Assembly: GCA_002104985.1 (NCBI GenBank)
Contig: MCGO01000125.1
Coordinates: 54,213-118,212 of the forward strand
Direction: 5' to 3'
Source of the DNA: Rhizoclosmatium globosum
Taxonomy: Eukaryota; Chytridiomycota; Chytridiomycetes; Chytridiales; Chytriomycetaceae
DNA: 64,000 bases
Shown: positions 1-10,444 of the stretch, in pieces
How positions within the stretch are numbered: position 1 is the stretch's first letter
Layout: each line of letters opens with the position of its first letter
Notes under the pieces: model-generated
What the model saw: the letters and a program-made list of their open reading frames with translations, nothing else
The model's database searches: none
Told to the model about the DNA's origin: nothing
Made by a program: the position numbers and the translations under genes

Positions 1-1132
1 TTGCAGAAACCATAGTGAGTGCGGAACATTGTAAAAGGGAATAATGACTGATAATGAAGGTCTCCACCGACTTTTCAGAAGTGATAAATGTGACAGTGTC
101 TCTGGAAACTCCCGTTTAACAGTTCTGACATTCATTTGACAACCAATTATCTCTTCATGGTGGTTGTTCCTGTCTATGGTCTCAGTTGACTTAAATAGAG
201 GAGCAGGAATATGCAATCCCGTAAAACCAGCTAATCCAAACTGAATCCAAAACACAGAGTTTCTATGGCAGATCCCATTGGAAGCAGCCTTGAACAATAT
301 TTTGCCAGTTGTTTCCCAAAACTTCTCAAATGACATCCAGTCTCGAATGGATAGTAGCATTGAAGACGAAGGAGGAATTGGAGAACGTCCATCAGTGAGG
401 TGAATAGTTTCAATTGACCCAACAGACACATCATAGGCGTTGTATTCTTCCTCACTGAACGCCACTTCCATTTCATCGACTAGAATATTCGAGAAAACAA
501 ATTTTTGAATCGTTTCGTGAGGTGACTGGTGGTACATGGTCACAAGATGGGAGAGTGTATTCTTGTCAGTCAATGCCTCACAGTTGTCGAGAAACAAGAC
601 AAGGCCAGAGTCATCCGCCCTCTTAGATATAACTTCTCTGAATGATTCTTTTCGTGTCGCGTATGTGGATGCTGAGTTGGTGTCGGATACAGATGTCAAG
701 CACCTGAGTCTGGGTTGATGATTACCAGACCAGCGGGATGAAATCAACGCAAGCGTTTCGTCGTCGCATAGTTTTGAGGATGCTGAACCATGTAAATAGA
801 TGGTAATTGACGAGATGTTGATATTTGGATTGCTTTCTTGTTTTGTGATGGATGACATAGCATCAAACACATGAGCCTCAGGAGACAGCGGAAGTCTGTC
901 CACTTTGCATGTTAGAATAATAGAGACTGAAGTGGGCGAGACTGGATCCAGAGTGAGTTGCTTTGCACAAAGTACGCGATTACTCACACTGCCTTCGAGC
1001 CGTAGGGTCTCTTGAGGATGGAATGTTTGAAAACTGGAGAAACACTGAGAAAACCCCAATCAGAATGGTCGCAGCGGATGCGCGCAACAGAAATGAGGAC
1101 GGGGTCGGCCTGGGCGTTTCAGATGAAGTCAT
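1..1132 (-). CDS. Type II membrane protein with GT2-like motif (5' part of gene; cut by window edge)
   Basis: Exon 1 (988-1132) begins with ATG and encodes a short cytosolic tail and one hydrophobic segment (about residues 19-36, ILIGVFSVFLQF), typical of a Golgi or ER signal anchor. A 46-nt intron (942-987, GTGAGT...CCAG) joins it in frame to an exon that stays open to the left edge. Near the edge the protein reads SVIIPFYN, the opening beta-strand motif of GT2-fold glycosyltransferases, and an earlier stretch SGLVLFLDNCEAL resembles the strand before a DXD-type site. The catalytic part lies outside the window, so donor and acceptor are unknown. The glycosyltransferase assignment is an inference from one motif plus topology. 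The same strand carries the large gene that ends about 100 bp upstream of this start. Confidence 0.55.
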
Positions 1133-1234
1133 AACAAATCTAGTTTATTATTTATCAAACTGTGAAATGAAAGGGAATAAGCGAAGAAAAGCCAAAGCCA
1201 CAACATATAAACTCCGCTTCTGAATCAAAAAGTG

Positions 1235-4200
1235 TTACCAAAACCAGCCTTTAGCTTTTTTGACTGGAGTTTGAGGGCGAGGTTCCAGGTTTGGCTTTGC
1301 TTTCACCACAAAACCATCTAACACAGCTCCAAGACGATTCAATTCCTCTCTTGAAAGATTTGCACGCAATGCTGTATGGTCTGCATTTTCAAATGGCCCC
1401 AACGCAAAAATAACGTCCGCATTCAATAATCTCGCCTCCTTTGCCTCGGCAATTAATTTCGATGCATATTCAATGTGCTTTGGTCCAGTTTTAACTAATC
1501 CCGAAATCTCCAAAATTCGAGCATTTTGGTTTGTTCGAAACGGCGGTTCATCGTAAACCTTTTCATTTCCGAGACCAATTTGTTCCGCCAACTGAGAAGC
1601 CTTTCCCATTCGTCCCTCCAAATAATTGAAAATCGCATAGCGCACATCTTCTGGTGTATCAAGATCCCATTCCCATTCAGATGGAATAGGGTGGAAGGTA
1701 GTCAGCAACGGTTCTCCCATTCTTTGCCTCAGCTGTTGAGAAATGCGTGCATTCTTGTTGTGATTCTCGAGCTCAATGGATCGGTCGGAGCGCGGCTTGA
1801 ACTCGCTGAATCCTTGATCATATTTTGAGTAAACCATTTTGATGCAAACATTGGACGGCAATTTCTCAAGAATTGCGGACACACTGGCAAGGTCTCGTTG
1901 TTGAGTTTGGTGCGCGTTGTCATCGAGCACATTAGCTGTGTCTTTGGAGGCAACAAAAAGAGCAAAGTCGGTAACTTGAACAAACTTTTCTGTAATACTT
2001 CTAATTTCCAACAACTGTTCTGTTACTCCTGGAGGATCAACTTCACACTAAATTAGACAACATTGTGACAGATAGAAAACAAACCAAATATGACTGCTGG
2101 ACCATTCTCCAGCTGGATTCGACACACAAAAAGGCGATCGGTTGAATCTTCGGGATTGTCCCCAAGCGGTGACTTAACTCGCTGATCAGGTCCCAACTTC
2201 AAGACTGTCTGAAATCCACGAGTTTTGCCGCTGTTTTTCGCCCTACAATTTTGTGTTAAAAAAATAAATAATGGAAGAAAGTAATTTACCCGACAAATGT
2301 TACGACCGCACAGTCGTTCAGTGCACATCGGAGCTCGTAAATTGGCTTGAAAATTGTCTCAATGAGCTCAAGTACCGCTTTTTTATCCTTGTCTGACTTA
2401 AGATTTGGGAAGCAAGAACAGCTTAATGAGGTTGAGTGGTTTTGGTGCTTTTTCCATTCTGAAACAATAATCTGCTCTTGGTCTTGTAAGACAAGTACAC
2501 TCTCCATTTCGTTCTTCTTTATGATAAAACTTAAGACCATAGTTGTGTAAACTCGGTACTTCTTGGCACAGAGGAAGTAATGACCGACCCCAGTCATTAT
2601 TCCACCCACAGTCCCGACGCCTCCTACAGCAGCAACAGGAATTCCCGCAATTGTAACAATTGGAATCAAAGCAGCACCAATAACTGCCCCAAGAATCAAA
2701 ACTGCACCAATAAGGAGAACAGTATAGCGAATCCATTGGCCGTATGCGATATCCAGTTCATCTATGACTTTCTGCATGACATCGTCTGCAGTTGCTTTCA
2801 TTGCATCCAGTGCTTTGACAGCACATCCTCGTTCAACATTCACTGATAGTAGAGTTTCGGATAATACAACATCACTTGTTTTCATGGTGACAAACTTATC
2901 AAGGCCAAGCCTCCAGTTATCAAAGACTGGTGTGTTGTCTAGTCTGGAAAGCCCGAGGCCACATTTTCCTGTGCTCAAGCACTCAAGTACAATTTTCCCA
3001 GCTGCTGAATGCAGAAGTTGTGGCATATCAAAATCTGATGCAACTCCTATTGCACGCTCTACAATGGTAATTGAAATCGATTTTGCATTGTCTCCAAAAG
3101 AGATCTAATTGAGAGTTGTCATTAATTCCCAATCATGTACAATCAAGTTCAATTCCATTGAAAATTGGTCAGAATTGCCTCTAGAAAGCGAAATTATTAA
3201 AAGTCAATGCGGTGGCAGACTACTCACGATAATGATAACGGATCAAGTGTTGCTGCTTCATTTTCAAATACAAAACTGTTGAAGTCAAGAGACAATAATT
3301 CATGTCCAACAAGCTTTAATGTCACCATCTTTGGCCAGGTATCCTTGTTAGCGTTTTTGACCATTCCAATGGGAACATAGACAATTGCGACGTTAACAAC
3401 AGCATGTTTAGCAAAATATTCGCGTAATAAGTTTCTTTCAAAGCTCAGGAGGGAAAAACGCAAGGGACTCAAATGCTTGACATGGCTCGCAGCATCACAC
3501 ACAAAGTTTATCGTTTCAAGTGCTTTGGCCATTTTAATATTCTCCTGAGTATAATCAAGTACAATCACTCTTCCCGGTACATACGAGGAAATATCAGTTG
3601 GAGTCTTTGTCTTCATTGTGCGCAGGCAGCGTTCCCGGAGGGCCGAGATTGCTTCAACAGATCCATTATTAAAACACTCAGAAAGCTCCGTAAACATAGA
3701 AGTTCGAACATTGTCACTCATTTGGTCTATCAAGTGGACGGTCTCTGTGAAAACGTCGGTATTGTTAAATACAGAAACAATTTGTTGCTGTTCCTCTTGA
3801 TGTCGAACGTCATTCTGATGATTTTGCACGGTTTCAACAACACCTGCGAAAGTGTTAGCTGCAAGAACACTTGAGAAAGCCGTGGCTGCGACAACACTCG
3901 AGAAAGCCGTAGCTGCAACAACAACTGGGATATGGCTAGCTAACCCAAATCTCGTGAAATTGCTAGCTGTAATTAAAAGAGAATTAAATTGGTTCAGGTG
4001 TGGAAGCTTTGGTTCTGTTACACCCTGAATCCCAAAAAGACCATTTCTGTCGATTTCCATCTTTGGAAGAGGAGAAAACGAGATTGAATAGGCCACATTA
4101 TTTGATTGTGATACACCTTGCGCTTGCAAGCATTCATTTAAAACAATATGTGCCAGATTTCCAAACGGGCCTAGACCAGTTATCATAATTGTACAATTAT

Positions 4201-6394
4201 AGTTAAGTGGAATTTTACGCCCCATCAATGATTGTTGAATCAATTTTACAGGACATTTGGGCAAAAAATCGTGAAGTTCTTGAGTACTGGTGAACATTCG
4301 AGAATTACAAAGTCCATGGAAAGCCACCACTATCCATACATGGTTGTCACAGAAATAGTCCTTCATAGTAAAAGCAACCCAGTTGAACATTTTATCTTTG
4401 TGCCCAAGCGTTACAGTAGATTCAACAAACTCGGGGTGTCTAAATTCATAATCATCAGCTGAAACAACAAAAGATTTAAAAACTCAACTGCGTATATATT
4501 TGGTCAAGAGCATCAGTATCGTCTTCAATGCTGTGGCGTAGTTTTGCCGCGCTGACAGCTGCTGCTGCCAATGATACCCAAGGATGATTAGGTACTCTAT
4601 AATATTGATATTTACTTTCTGTTTGAAATCCCGACATATCGTATGTGGTGTTGGGGAACAAGGATTCAAATCCACGAACAAGTCCATAACTGAAATTTTC
4701 AAGTGAGATATCCGTTTGTAGTTGAAAAGCATCAACATGATATTTGCTAGGAGCGCTGTTCTGAATTGGGTGAGGGTCATTTTTTGGGCGAAAAGTTGGT
4801 TTTGCGACTACATTAGAATCATACACCTACACACGTATATGAATTAGAAGATCTTGGAAACAAAACAAAAAGATGTAATTACATTATTGGCGAGTTGTAA
4901 ATCATTCCATTTCAGAGTAGAGACGAGTCCGTCATGGAATTCAATCGCACTCAGCAGTTGTCCGAAGGCACGTTGTAGCTTGGTCGGACCATTTTGCATC
5001 AACTTTATGGCGGTCATTCGTAACTCTTCAACTTCGCTCTTGAGACTTTCGACAGATTCGCGGAGTGGGTCAAAAATCAAGTCGATTTGACGACGATGGA
5101 CAACGTGCTCCTTACTTCCCCAAGTAAAATCCTTCAATAAGGAATAAAATTTGGCCAAATATTTTGCTAACGAGACCATGATAAAGTCGAAAGCACTGTG
5201 TTGGGATCCAACCAACAGCGTCTCGCCACCAAACACGAGAATAACTCTAATACTATCCACCATTTTGGCAAGGTTGCGTTGGAACAGAATATGTGGACCT
5301 AATTCAGCCAGAAACCTAATGCAAGAATTATCAATGAGCCCGTCGTCTGCGGCAAGCAGATTTTGTATCGTTTGATCAACTTGAGCATTCTTTAGTTTCA
5401 AATATTGAGCCGTTACAGTCTTGAAGGCAGCTTCGAGAATATCCAGAGAATATTCATTTTGAGACAAAGTCGTCCAAATACCTTTATCGGTTGGGGAGAT
5501 TGGGGTACCAGCCACAACATTTTTGGCCAAATTGGACGTCTTGTTGTTTACAAGGGACAACGACAATGCGTCAATCAGTATACCATATGCACTTGCAGGT
5601 TTGGATGCCAGACGTTCAATTTGTTTGACTGGGTCTTCAAAATCGATTTCATCCAACCGAAAGGTTGATACGAGGAGCAAAGAAGTTCGCTCAGCGACGT
5701 GGTTGAAGTTGACTGATATTTTTGAACATCGATTTGCACAGTCTTTGTTCTTAGAACACTTTTGGGCAGTTTCAGACATTTTTGCTAATACAAATTGACA
5801 GCTAGTACTCATATTTTAGCATAGTTCAAGGAAGGGAGAAACGAACTTTTCGATTATATCCAAAGTCTCCAACTTTTTCTTACGATCGCAAATACTCCAG
5901 AATTTTTTCAGAAAATTTATACGACGATCCAAAAGTGCTTGGAACGAGCTATCGTCATATGTTTTGGTGGATAGAACCTGGGAAATGAACATAGTGTGCT
6001 CGCCAAGCACAGCAAGATGCAATCTCAATTCGGAGTCCGTTACATAGAGTGAACTTCCTATGTTCAGTGTTCTCGCGGCAGAGTTACAAAGCTTCCACTG
6101 CAGGTTTTTTTTAAATTGGTATTTCCACTCACACCCATTATCGATAAAAGCACTAACCATCTTGACACAATCTCGAAAGATCCGTGGATCCGTTACTTTG
6201 AACATTGGCCTCCCAACACCGTCGAGCAAAGTGTTCCAGAGCCCATCGCCGTCTTCAATCTTGAAAAAGTGCTCTGGTGGTAAAGGGACTTTGGTGTCTA
6301 CGCCTAGCACTTTCATCTCGTCTTGCGCAAGCTGTACCACTTGCTTCCAGCGAACATTGCCTGTCATGGGCGTGAACAGTGGATTTAGAGCCAT
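1235..6394 (-). CDS. Uncharacterised large protein (about 1,600 aa) with hydrophobic hairpin
   Basis: I do not recognise this family. Exons join in frame through short introns: GTTCGT...CTAG near 5776-5820, one at about 4827-4882, a 49-nt intron near 4440-4490, GTGAGT...CTAG near 3183-3225, a 36-nt intron near 3105-3140, and two near 2240-2290 and 2050-2090. Visible features: an N-terminal region of mixed helices with no known motif; a segment with a Gly-rich loop (ITGLGPFGNLAH) after a strand-like VWIVVAFHG; three copies of a nine-residue Ala/Val/Ser repeat; and, about two thirds along, an amphipathic helix followed by roughly 45 Gly/Ala/Ile-rich hydrophobic residues (GAVLILGAVIGAALIPIV onward) that could form a membrane hairpin. 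The C-terminal exon has DFALFVASKDT and IKMVYSKYDQG and ends GWFW. There is no signal peptide and no Walker A motif. Confidence 0.75.
3855..3935 (-). repeat. Tandem 27-bp repeat inside the large uncharacterised gene
   Basis: Three consecutive 27-bp units (3855-3881, 3882-3908, 3909-3935) differ at a few positions and keep the reading frame. They encode an Ala/Val/Ser/Phe nonapeptide repeated about three times (units like VVAATAFSS). The third copy is the most diverged. Confidence 0.8.
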
Positions 6395-6649
6395 GTTGGT
6401 GTATGGTTCAAGATTCAGTCGAAAATAACAAAACGTGTTTTCTTTGAGTTGTTTGTGTCAGATTATTATTATAATAAGAGTAATAAGGGTCTAAAATTCT
6501 TTGATCTCAATATTTAATTTGATTTGTTAAAAGAAACAGTTTCACGTAGTTTAAAAAATAAGGTATTTACGGGGCTCAGATACGGGCAAGGGTGAAGGAA
6601 GAAAGGATCTGAAATGAGTTTATTTTACATTGTGAGGAAATGACAAGGT

Positions 6650-7252
6650 TCAAGGAGGACAAAAGTTTCGTTTCCCATCCCACAACAGTGTCGACCTCCA
6701 TAAATTCCCCTCCATGTCTTTTGAAGGAAGAAGGAGTTCTGGGGCGGAAAGCAGTGGCCAGTTCTTCCTTGCTTGTTGGTTCAAACTGAGAGAAACAGTT
6801 GCGGTACTTGAAGGAACGCGTACATCCACGTTGAGTGTGAGCAAAAGCAGGGCAAATCGACTCGTCCGAAACACGTCCACTGCGGCACTCGAGAACCCTT
6901 TTCTTGAAGCCACGACGCCAATAAACGCCGCCGCCGCCTCTTTTGACTCTTTTGAGTAAACAGCTTCGCGTTGAAGAACACCTTCGAATTCGCGGATTGT
7001 CGCCGGTCCAACCTTTGTCGATTCGCACTTGCACTGGCCCAGAAGCGGCACTGCGACCCGCCCTCGACCACCGAGAACGAGCGAGCCTCGGATGTCAACG
7101 CCGAGGTCGCCTGCGCCGCCCGTCCGTCGAAGCCCTGCGACTCCGAGTCGGTGGAGCACTGCCATTGTTCGCTGTTCAAACTGTGTTCCAACAAACACTG
7201 TTGATTTCGATGTCAATGTCGATATCGGTGGTGGTGGTGGTGGTGTCCGCAT
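6650..7252 (-). CDS. RRG7: Rrg7-like restriction-endonuclease-fold protein (DUF2034), probably mitochondrial
   Basis: A single-exon 200-aa protein. After a Pro-rich N-terminus (MRTPPPPPP) comes the hallmark order of the Rrg7/DUF2034 restriction-endonuclease-like family: GTQFEQRTMAVLHRLG (the Glu of the first helix), then GGAGDLGVDIRG (acidic active-site residue in the G-D-x-G-x-D core) and VPLLGQCKCE (the Q-x-K of a PD-(D/E)XK site). In yeast this family is required for respiratory growth and is mitochondrial; its substrate is not settled. All expected catalytic positions look intact. The start at 7252 is the first ATG in frame and is not a strong targeting presequence, so an upstream exon is possible. 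The gene is divergent from mitoribosomal uS10, with 106 bp between the two starts. Confidence 0.8.
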   Translation of the reverse strand: MRTPPPPPPISTLTSKSTVFVGTQFEQRTMAVLHRLGVAGLRRTGGAGDLGVDIRGSLVLGGRGRVAVPLLGQCKCESTKVGPATIREFEGVLQREAVYSKESKEAAAAFIGVVASRKGFSSAAVDVFRTSRFALLLLTLNVDVRVPSSTATVSLSLNQQARKNWPLLSAPELLLPSKDMEGNLWRSTLLWDGKRNFCPP

Positions 7253-7358
7253 TCACTCTGTGTTTCGGAGATAGTTATTTTGTGGAATCCAATTGGTTTG
7301 TTTACTTTATTGCTATTTGCTTTTTTTCCCAACCATCAAACCAACAAACAACAACCAA
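7253..7358. promoter_or_regulatory. Short divergent promoter region, Rrg7-like / uS10m
   Basis: Only 106 bp separate the two start codons, which point away from each other, so any promoter must be shared or overlapping. The segment is AT-rich toward the uS10m side. No specific factor site is claimed. Confidence 0.5.
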
Positions 7359-8305
7359 ATGCTGCGACTGACCAAGGGCGTGTCCGGCATCCGAGCCTTT
7401 GGTGCTGGAAGATGTCTCCAGTAACTATCTGATATTGATTGATCGCATGCACAGAAAGCTGACCATGCATCCTTTGAAACTTTGAAACAGATCCACCTCA
7501 ACAATCGCAAACAAAGTATCAAACAACACTCCTTCAAAGCCATACAACTTGGACTCGCTCGAAAGTGCGTATCTAAGCTGATCTCTTGAAGCCTATTCAT
7601 TCAACTAACAAACATCCACCACAACACACAACTCCAACACACAATCCATCCAGTTCCAAAAGGCGGCTTCAACCTCGCCCCAATCCCAGTCCCTCAAATT
7701 CCAACACCCGCAACCCTCGCCGCAACAATCGAACTGTCAGCATTCATGCCAGACCATGTCGACTTCCTTGCCTACTACGCCCGTCATGCTGCTCACAAAC
7801 GCAATATGCCCACAAATGAAGTCATCCACCTCCCAACGCTTATGAAGAAGTGGCACGTCACAAAAGGTCCTTTCGTTTACGACAAGAGCAAAGAAGTCTT
7901 TGAACAAAAGACCTTCCGAAGGGCCATTCAGGTCTTTAATGCAGACCAAGAAACTGTGACTGATTGGGTAATGAATAGTTTTATATGCATGAAATTCCTA
8001 CAAGCTTATTCTTAAAACAGTACACCCACATCAACAAAAACCTTCCAGCCGGAATCAACATGCGCGTAGAAACATACACTCCTCTCTCATTCGACTCTCT
8101 CTCCTCAGAAATCTCCCGCCTTGAAGCTCAAGTCGCTACCGAAGCCGATGACGCGCGAAAGCAACTCGAAAGCACTCTGGGACCTGAAGCCGCTGCCAAG
8201 ATTGTCGGAGACAAAAAAGTCTTGACGTTTGAAGAGGATGTGCGAAAGAGGGCTCAGGAGTTTGCGGATAAACATATGCCAAAGGCTCCTTCTTCTTCCC
8301 CTTCC

Positions 8306-8337
<32 letters not shown>

Positions 8338-8887
8338 AAATGCTTCGAGTGGGAAAGGTGGAGACAAGAAGGGTGACAATGTCAATAAGAAGGGTGGAAA
8401 GCCGGAGGATGGAGGAAAGAAGGCTGCTGCTCCTACAGGAGACAAAAAGGGTGCTGCCCCTGAAGCAAAGAAGGCTGCTCCTGCTTCTCCTGCTCCCGTC
8501 GAAGCCAAGAAAGCTCCAACTCCAACTCCAACTGAAGTGAAGGCAGAGAAACCTGTTGCTCCTGCCACCGAAAAGAAGACTGAATCTATTCCAACTGATA
8601 AGAAGGCTGAAGTTGCCCCATCAGCAGGGAAGACGGAGTCTGCCCCAAAGGTGGAGGCAAAAATGGAGGTTGCACCAAAGGTTGAGAAGCCAGCCACAAC
8701 TCCTATTCCAGAGAAGAAGACGGAATCCGTCCCAGCCGAGAAGAAGACTGAAGTTGCTTCATCATCAGAACTAAAGATTGAGACAACGGAAAAGAAAATG
8801 GAGGCTGCTCCATCAGCAGAAGCAGCGAAGGAGACTGTCGCCGCTCCAGTGGAGGAAAAGAAAGATGAGGGTACTGCGAAACAATAA
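7359..8887 (+). CDS. RSM10: Mitochondrial small-subunit ribosomal protein uS10 with long low-complexity C-terminal extension
   Basis: Four exons: introns 7421-7490, 7565-7653 and 7968-8020 join in frame. The N-terminus (MLRLTKGVSGIRAFGAGRC) looks like a mitochondrial presequence. The core (from about IELSAFMPDHVDFLAYYA through WHVTKGPFVYDKSKEVFEQK to the helix ending DWYTHINKNLPAGI) follows the uS10m pattern: the Tyr-x-x-His strand, the ribosomal hairpin loop carrying the P-x-x-x-x-x-x-W segment, and a K-K/R-S-x-E-x-F region. uS10m would normally stop soon after MRVETYTPL. Here about 270 more residues follow: an acidic helix, ten Asn encoded by AAC repeats, then imperfect Lys/Ala/Pro/Glu repeats (KKTE, EKKTES, VAPKVE). 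The tail's function is unknown; it resembles charged mitoribosomal extensions or an intrinsically disordered region. Confidence 0.85.
8306..8335 (+). repeat. (AAC)10 trinucleotide repeat coding for poly-Asn
   Basis: Ten perfect AAC units in frame within the C-terminal extension of uS10m. The purity of the codon run suggests recent slippage and probable length variation between strains. Confidence 0.9.
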
Positions 8888-9149
8888 TGTTCGTAAATAA
8901 ATAAAGCAATCATTCAAGTATTGGAAATTTCATCACTAAGTTCAGCTTATCGAAGGTTAAGCAATGTAAAGTTATTGATAAGACTTATATTATCGAAATG
9001 CCAATCATTTGGAACGTTACACTATTGTGTTTTTCTTCCATGGTCAACTTCAAATCGATTTCCAACCACAAAAAGTGATTGGTCAATTCAAAAAGCCCCT
9101 TTCCAGAAGAAATCAGTCTGCCAAAAACTCTCTTTACATCATCATCATA

Positions 9150-9659
9150 ATGCCTCAAGTCCACATCGCCACGAAGATTGGTGCAGTCCTCTTCCTCATC
9201 TGGGGAATCCTGCATCTTTGGGTCCCATACGACGCATTCCACAACTTTCACGAGGGAGGACTCGAGAAAGCCGTCCTAGGAATCGCAGGCGGTCCCAACT
9301 CACCTTTGGACAAGGTGCAAGTACCCACGGACGCGGCAACTGCGAATCTGTTGGAAGGACTGATCAAGAACTTCGTGCTTGATGTTGGAGGTTACGGTGT
9401 GCTTGGAGTTGCTGTTGCGTTCAAGTTGTGGACTGAGGGTGACTTATTTGCGTTCTTGTTGGGGTTGGTTGTGATTGGGATTGCGGATGTGTCGTTTTTG
9501 TATTTCTTGGTTGTTCCGGGAGGGGTTATTGATTTGAAGTTTGAGGTTGTTTTGGGGCCTCTTGTTTGGTTTTTGGCTATTCTTGTGACCCCGGTTGGTT
9601 TGTTTTACGGTGCTCAGGGTGGTAAAAATAGTTCAAAGAGTAAGAAGAAGGTTCAATAG
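9150..9659 (+). CDS. Small four-helix membrane protein with C-terminal dilysine
   Basis: Single exon, 169 aa, not recognised by name. Hydrophobic stretches lie at about residues 8-26 (IGAVLFLIWGILHLWVPY), 74-88, 93-118 and 130-150, giving roughly four transmembrane helices, with a lumenal-like loop holding the residues between helices 1 and 2. The C-terminus is basic and ends KKVQ, matching the K-K-x-x ER-retrieval signal if the tail faces the cytosol. An in-frame upstream codon run exists but the ATG at 9150 gives a compact protein that starts just before the first helix. The 3' half uses many T-ending codons compared with its 5' half. Function unknown. Confidence 0.7.
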   Translation: MPQVHIATKIGAVLFLIWGILHLWVPYDAFHNFHEGGLEKAVLGIAGGPNSPLDKVQVPTDAATANLLEGLIKNFVLDVGGYGVLGVAVAFKLWTEGDLFAFLLGLVVIGIADVSFLYFLVVPGGVIDLKFEVVLGPLVWFLAILVTPVGLFYGAQGGKNSSKSKKKVQ

Positions 9660-9861
9660 TTATTTAAGTGATTAGAAGGGCCTGTTGGAACTGCTCTGGT
9701 CAATAAATCGTTCGTTCATGATTTAGGATCGAAGGAGCCCCTGTGCAGTTTATTCCAAATATTGTTGGATGATTCTAAGCATACGATACTATTGGAACTA
9801 TACACCGGAAGAGAAATGTTTGAGTTCCGAAATCACCCGCAAAACACAGAGATCCAGAGCA

Positions 9862-10397
9862 ATGACCGCCAACACAGACACAACGGCCGACATTGAAGAT
9901 CTAGGGGCCGCCCCTTGCTTGAAGCCGTGTGTCCCTATGGTGAGTATGCGTCTGAGTTTCGATTGACAGGTCTAACTCCAACTCAGTATGGGCCGATCAA
10001 CGTTCGTAACCTTAAGATGGGCGATACTATGCTTTGGTGTACATGCGGTCTGAGTAAAACGCAGCCCTGGTGTGACAGTTGAGTGTGTTTGATGCTTGAT
10101 TGAGTCGCTGGCTAACCTGAATGCACAGAGAGCCATATTGGAACCAAATTCAAGCCGTTGAAATGGAAAGTGGAAGGAACCAAGAAGGATGGTGGGGCTC
10201 AGACATTCTATTCCATCTGTAACTGCAAATACACAACCGATCCACCGTTTTGCGACGCCTCTCACATCCATTTGCCTCTCAAATACCTAAAAGCTGTCAA
10301 GGAATGTTCTGAAGCTCCTCACGAAAGTGTCAAAAAGATTTGTGAAAAGTGTGGTTACGTCCCAGGAATGTTTGACGATGACGAAGATGAGAAGTAA
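9862..10397 (+). CDS. Double CDGSH iron-sulfur domain protein (CISD3-like)
   Basis: Three exons (intron 1 at 9940-9986; intron 2 near 10080-10128). Two complete CDGSH motifs, CTCGLSKTQPWCDKSH and CNCKYTTDPPFCDASH, each give the three Cys and one His that bind a [2Fe-2S] cluster. Two motifs in one chain is the CISD3/Miner2 arrangement, a soluble mitochondrial matrix protein, unlike the membrane-anchored single-motif CISD1/2. After the second motif there is an extra Cys-rich tail (ECSEAPHESVKKICEKCGY) with a C-x-x-C pair, then an acidic end. An in-frame ATG at 9769 would add 31 residues; the start at 9862 is chosen for compactness, but a targeting sequence could begin upstream. It converges with the sulfatase gene, 47 bp between stops. 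Confidence 0.8.
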
Positions 10398-10444
10398 ACA
10401 TCTAAAAGCTTATTACAATCTATTAATAAATCCCTCTTTTCTAT

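Noticed and set aside
2053..2328. A small separate gene on the minus strand
   Set aside because: It is an internal exon of the large gene plus flanking intron sequence; both splice sites keep the frame.
5816..5818. In-frame TAA in the large uncharacterised gene, suggesting two genes or stop readthrough
   Set aside because: A short phase-2 intron (donor GTTCGT, acceptor ACTAG, about 45 nt) removes the stop and keeps the frame, and introns of 36-37 nt occur elsewhere in the same gene.
8254..8913. A minus-strand open frame of 219 codons opposite the uS10m tail
   Set aside because: It is the complement of the Lys/Ala/Pro/Glu repeats and reads as Ser/Ala/Phe low complexity.
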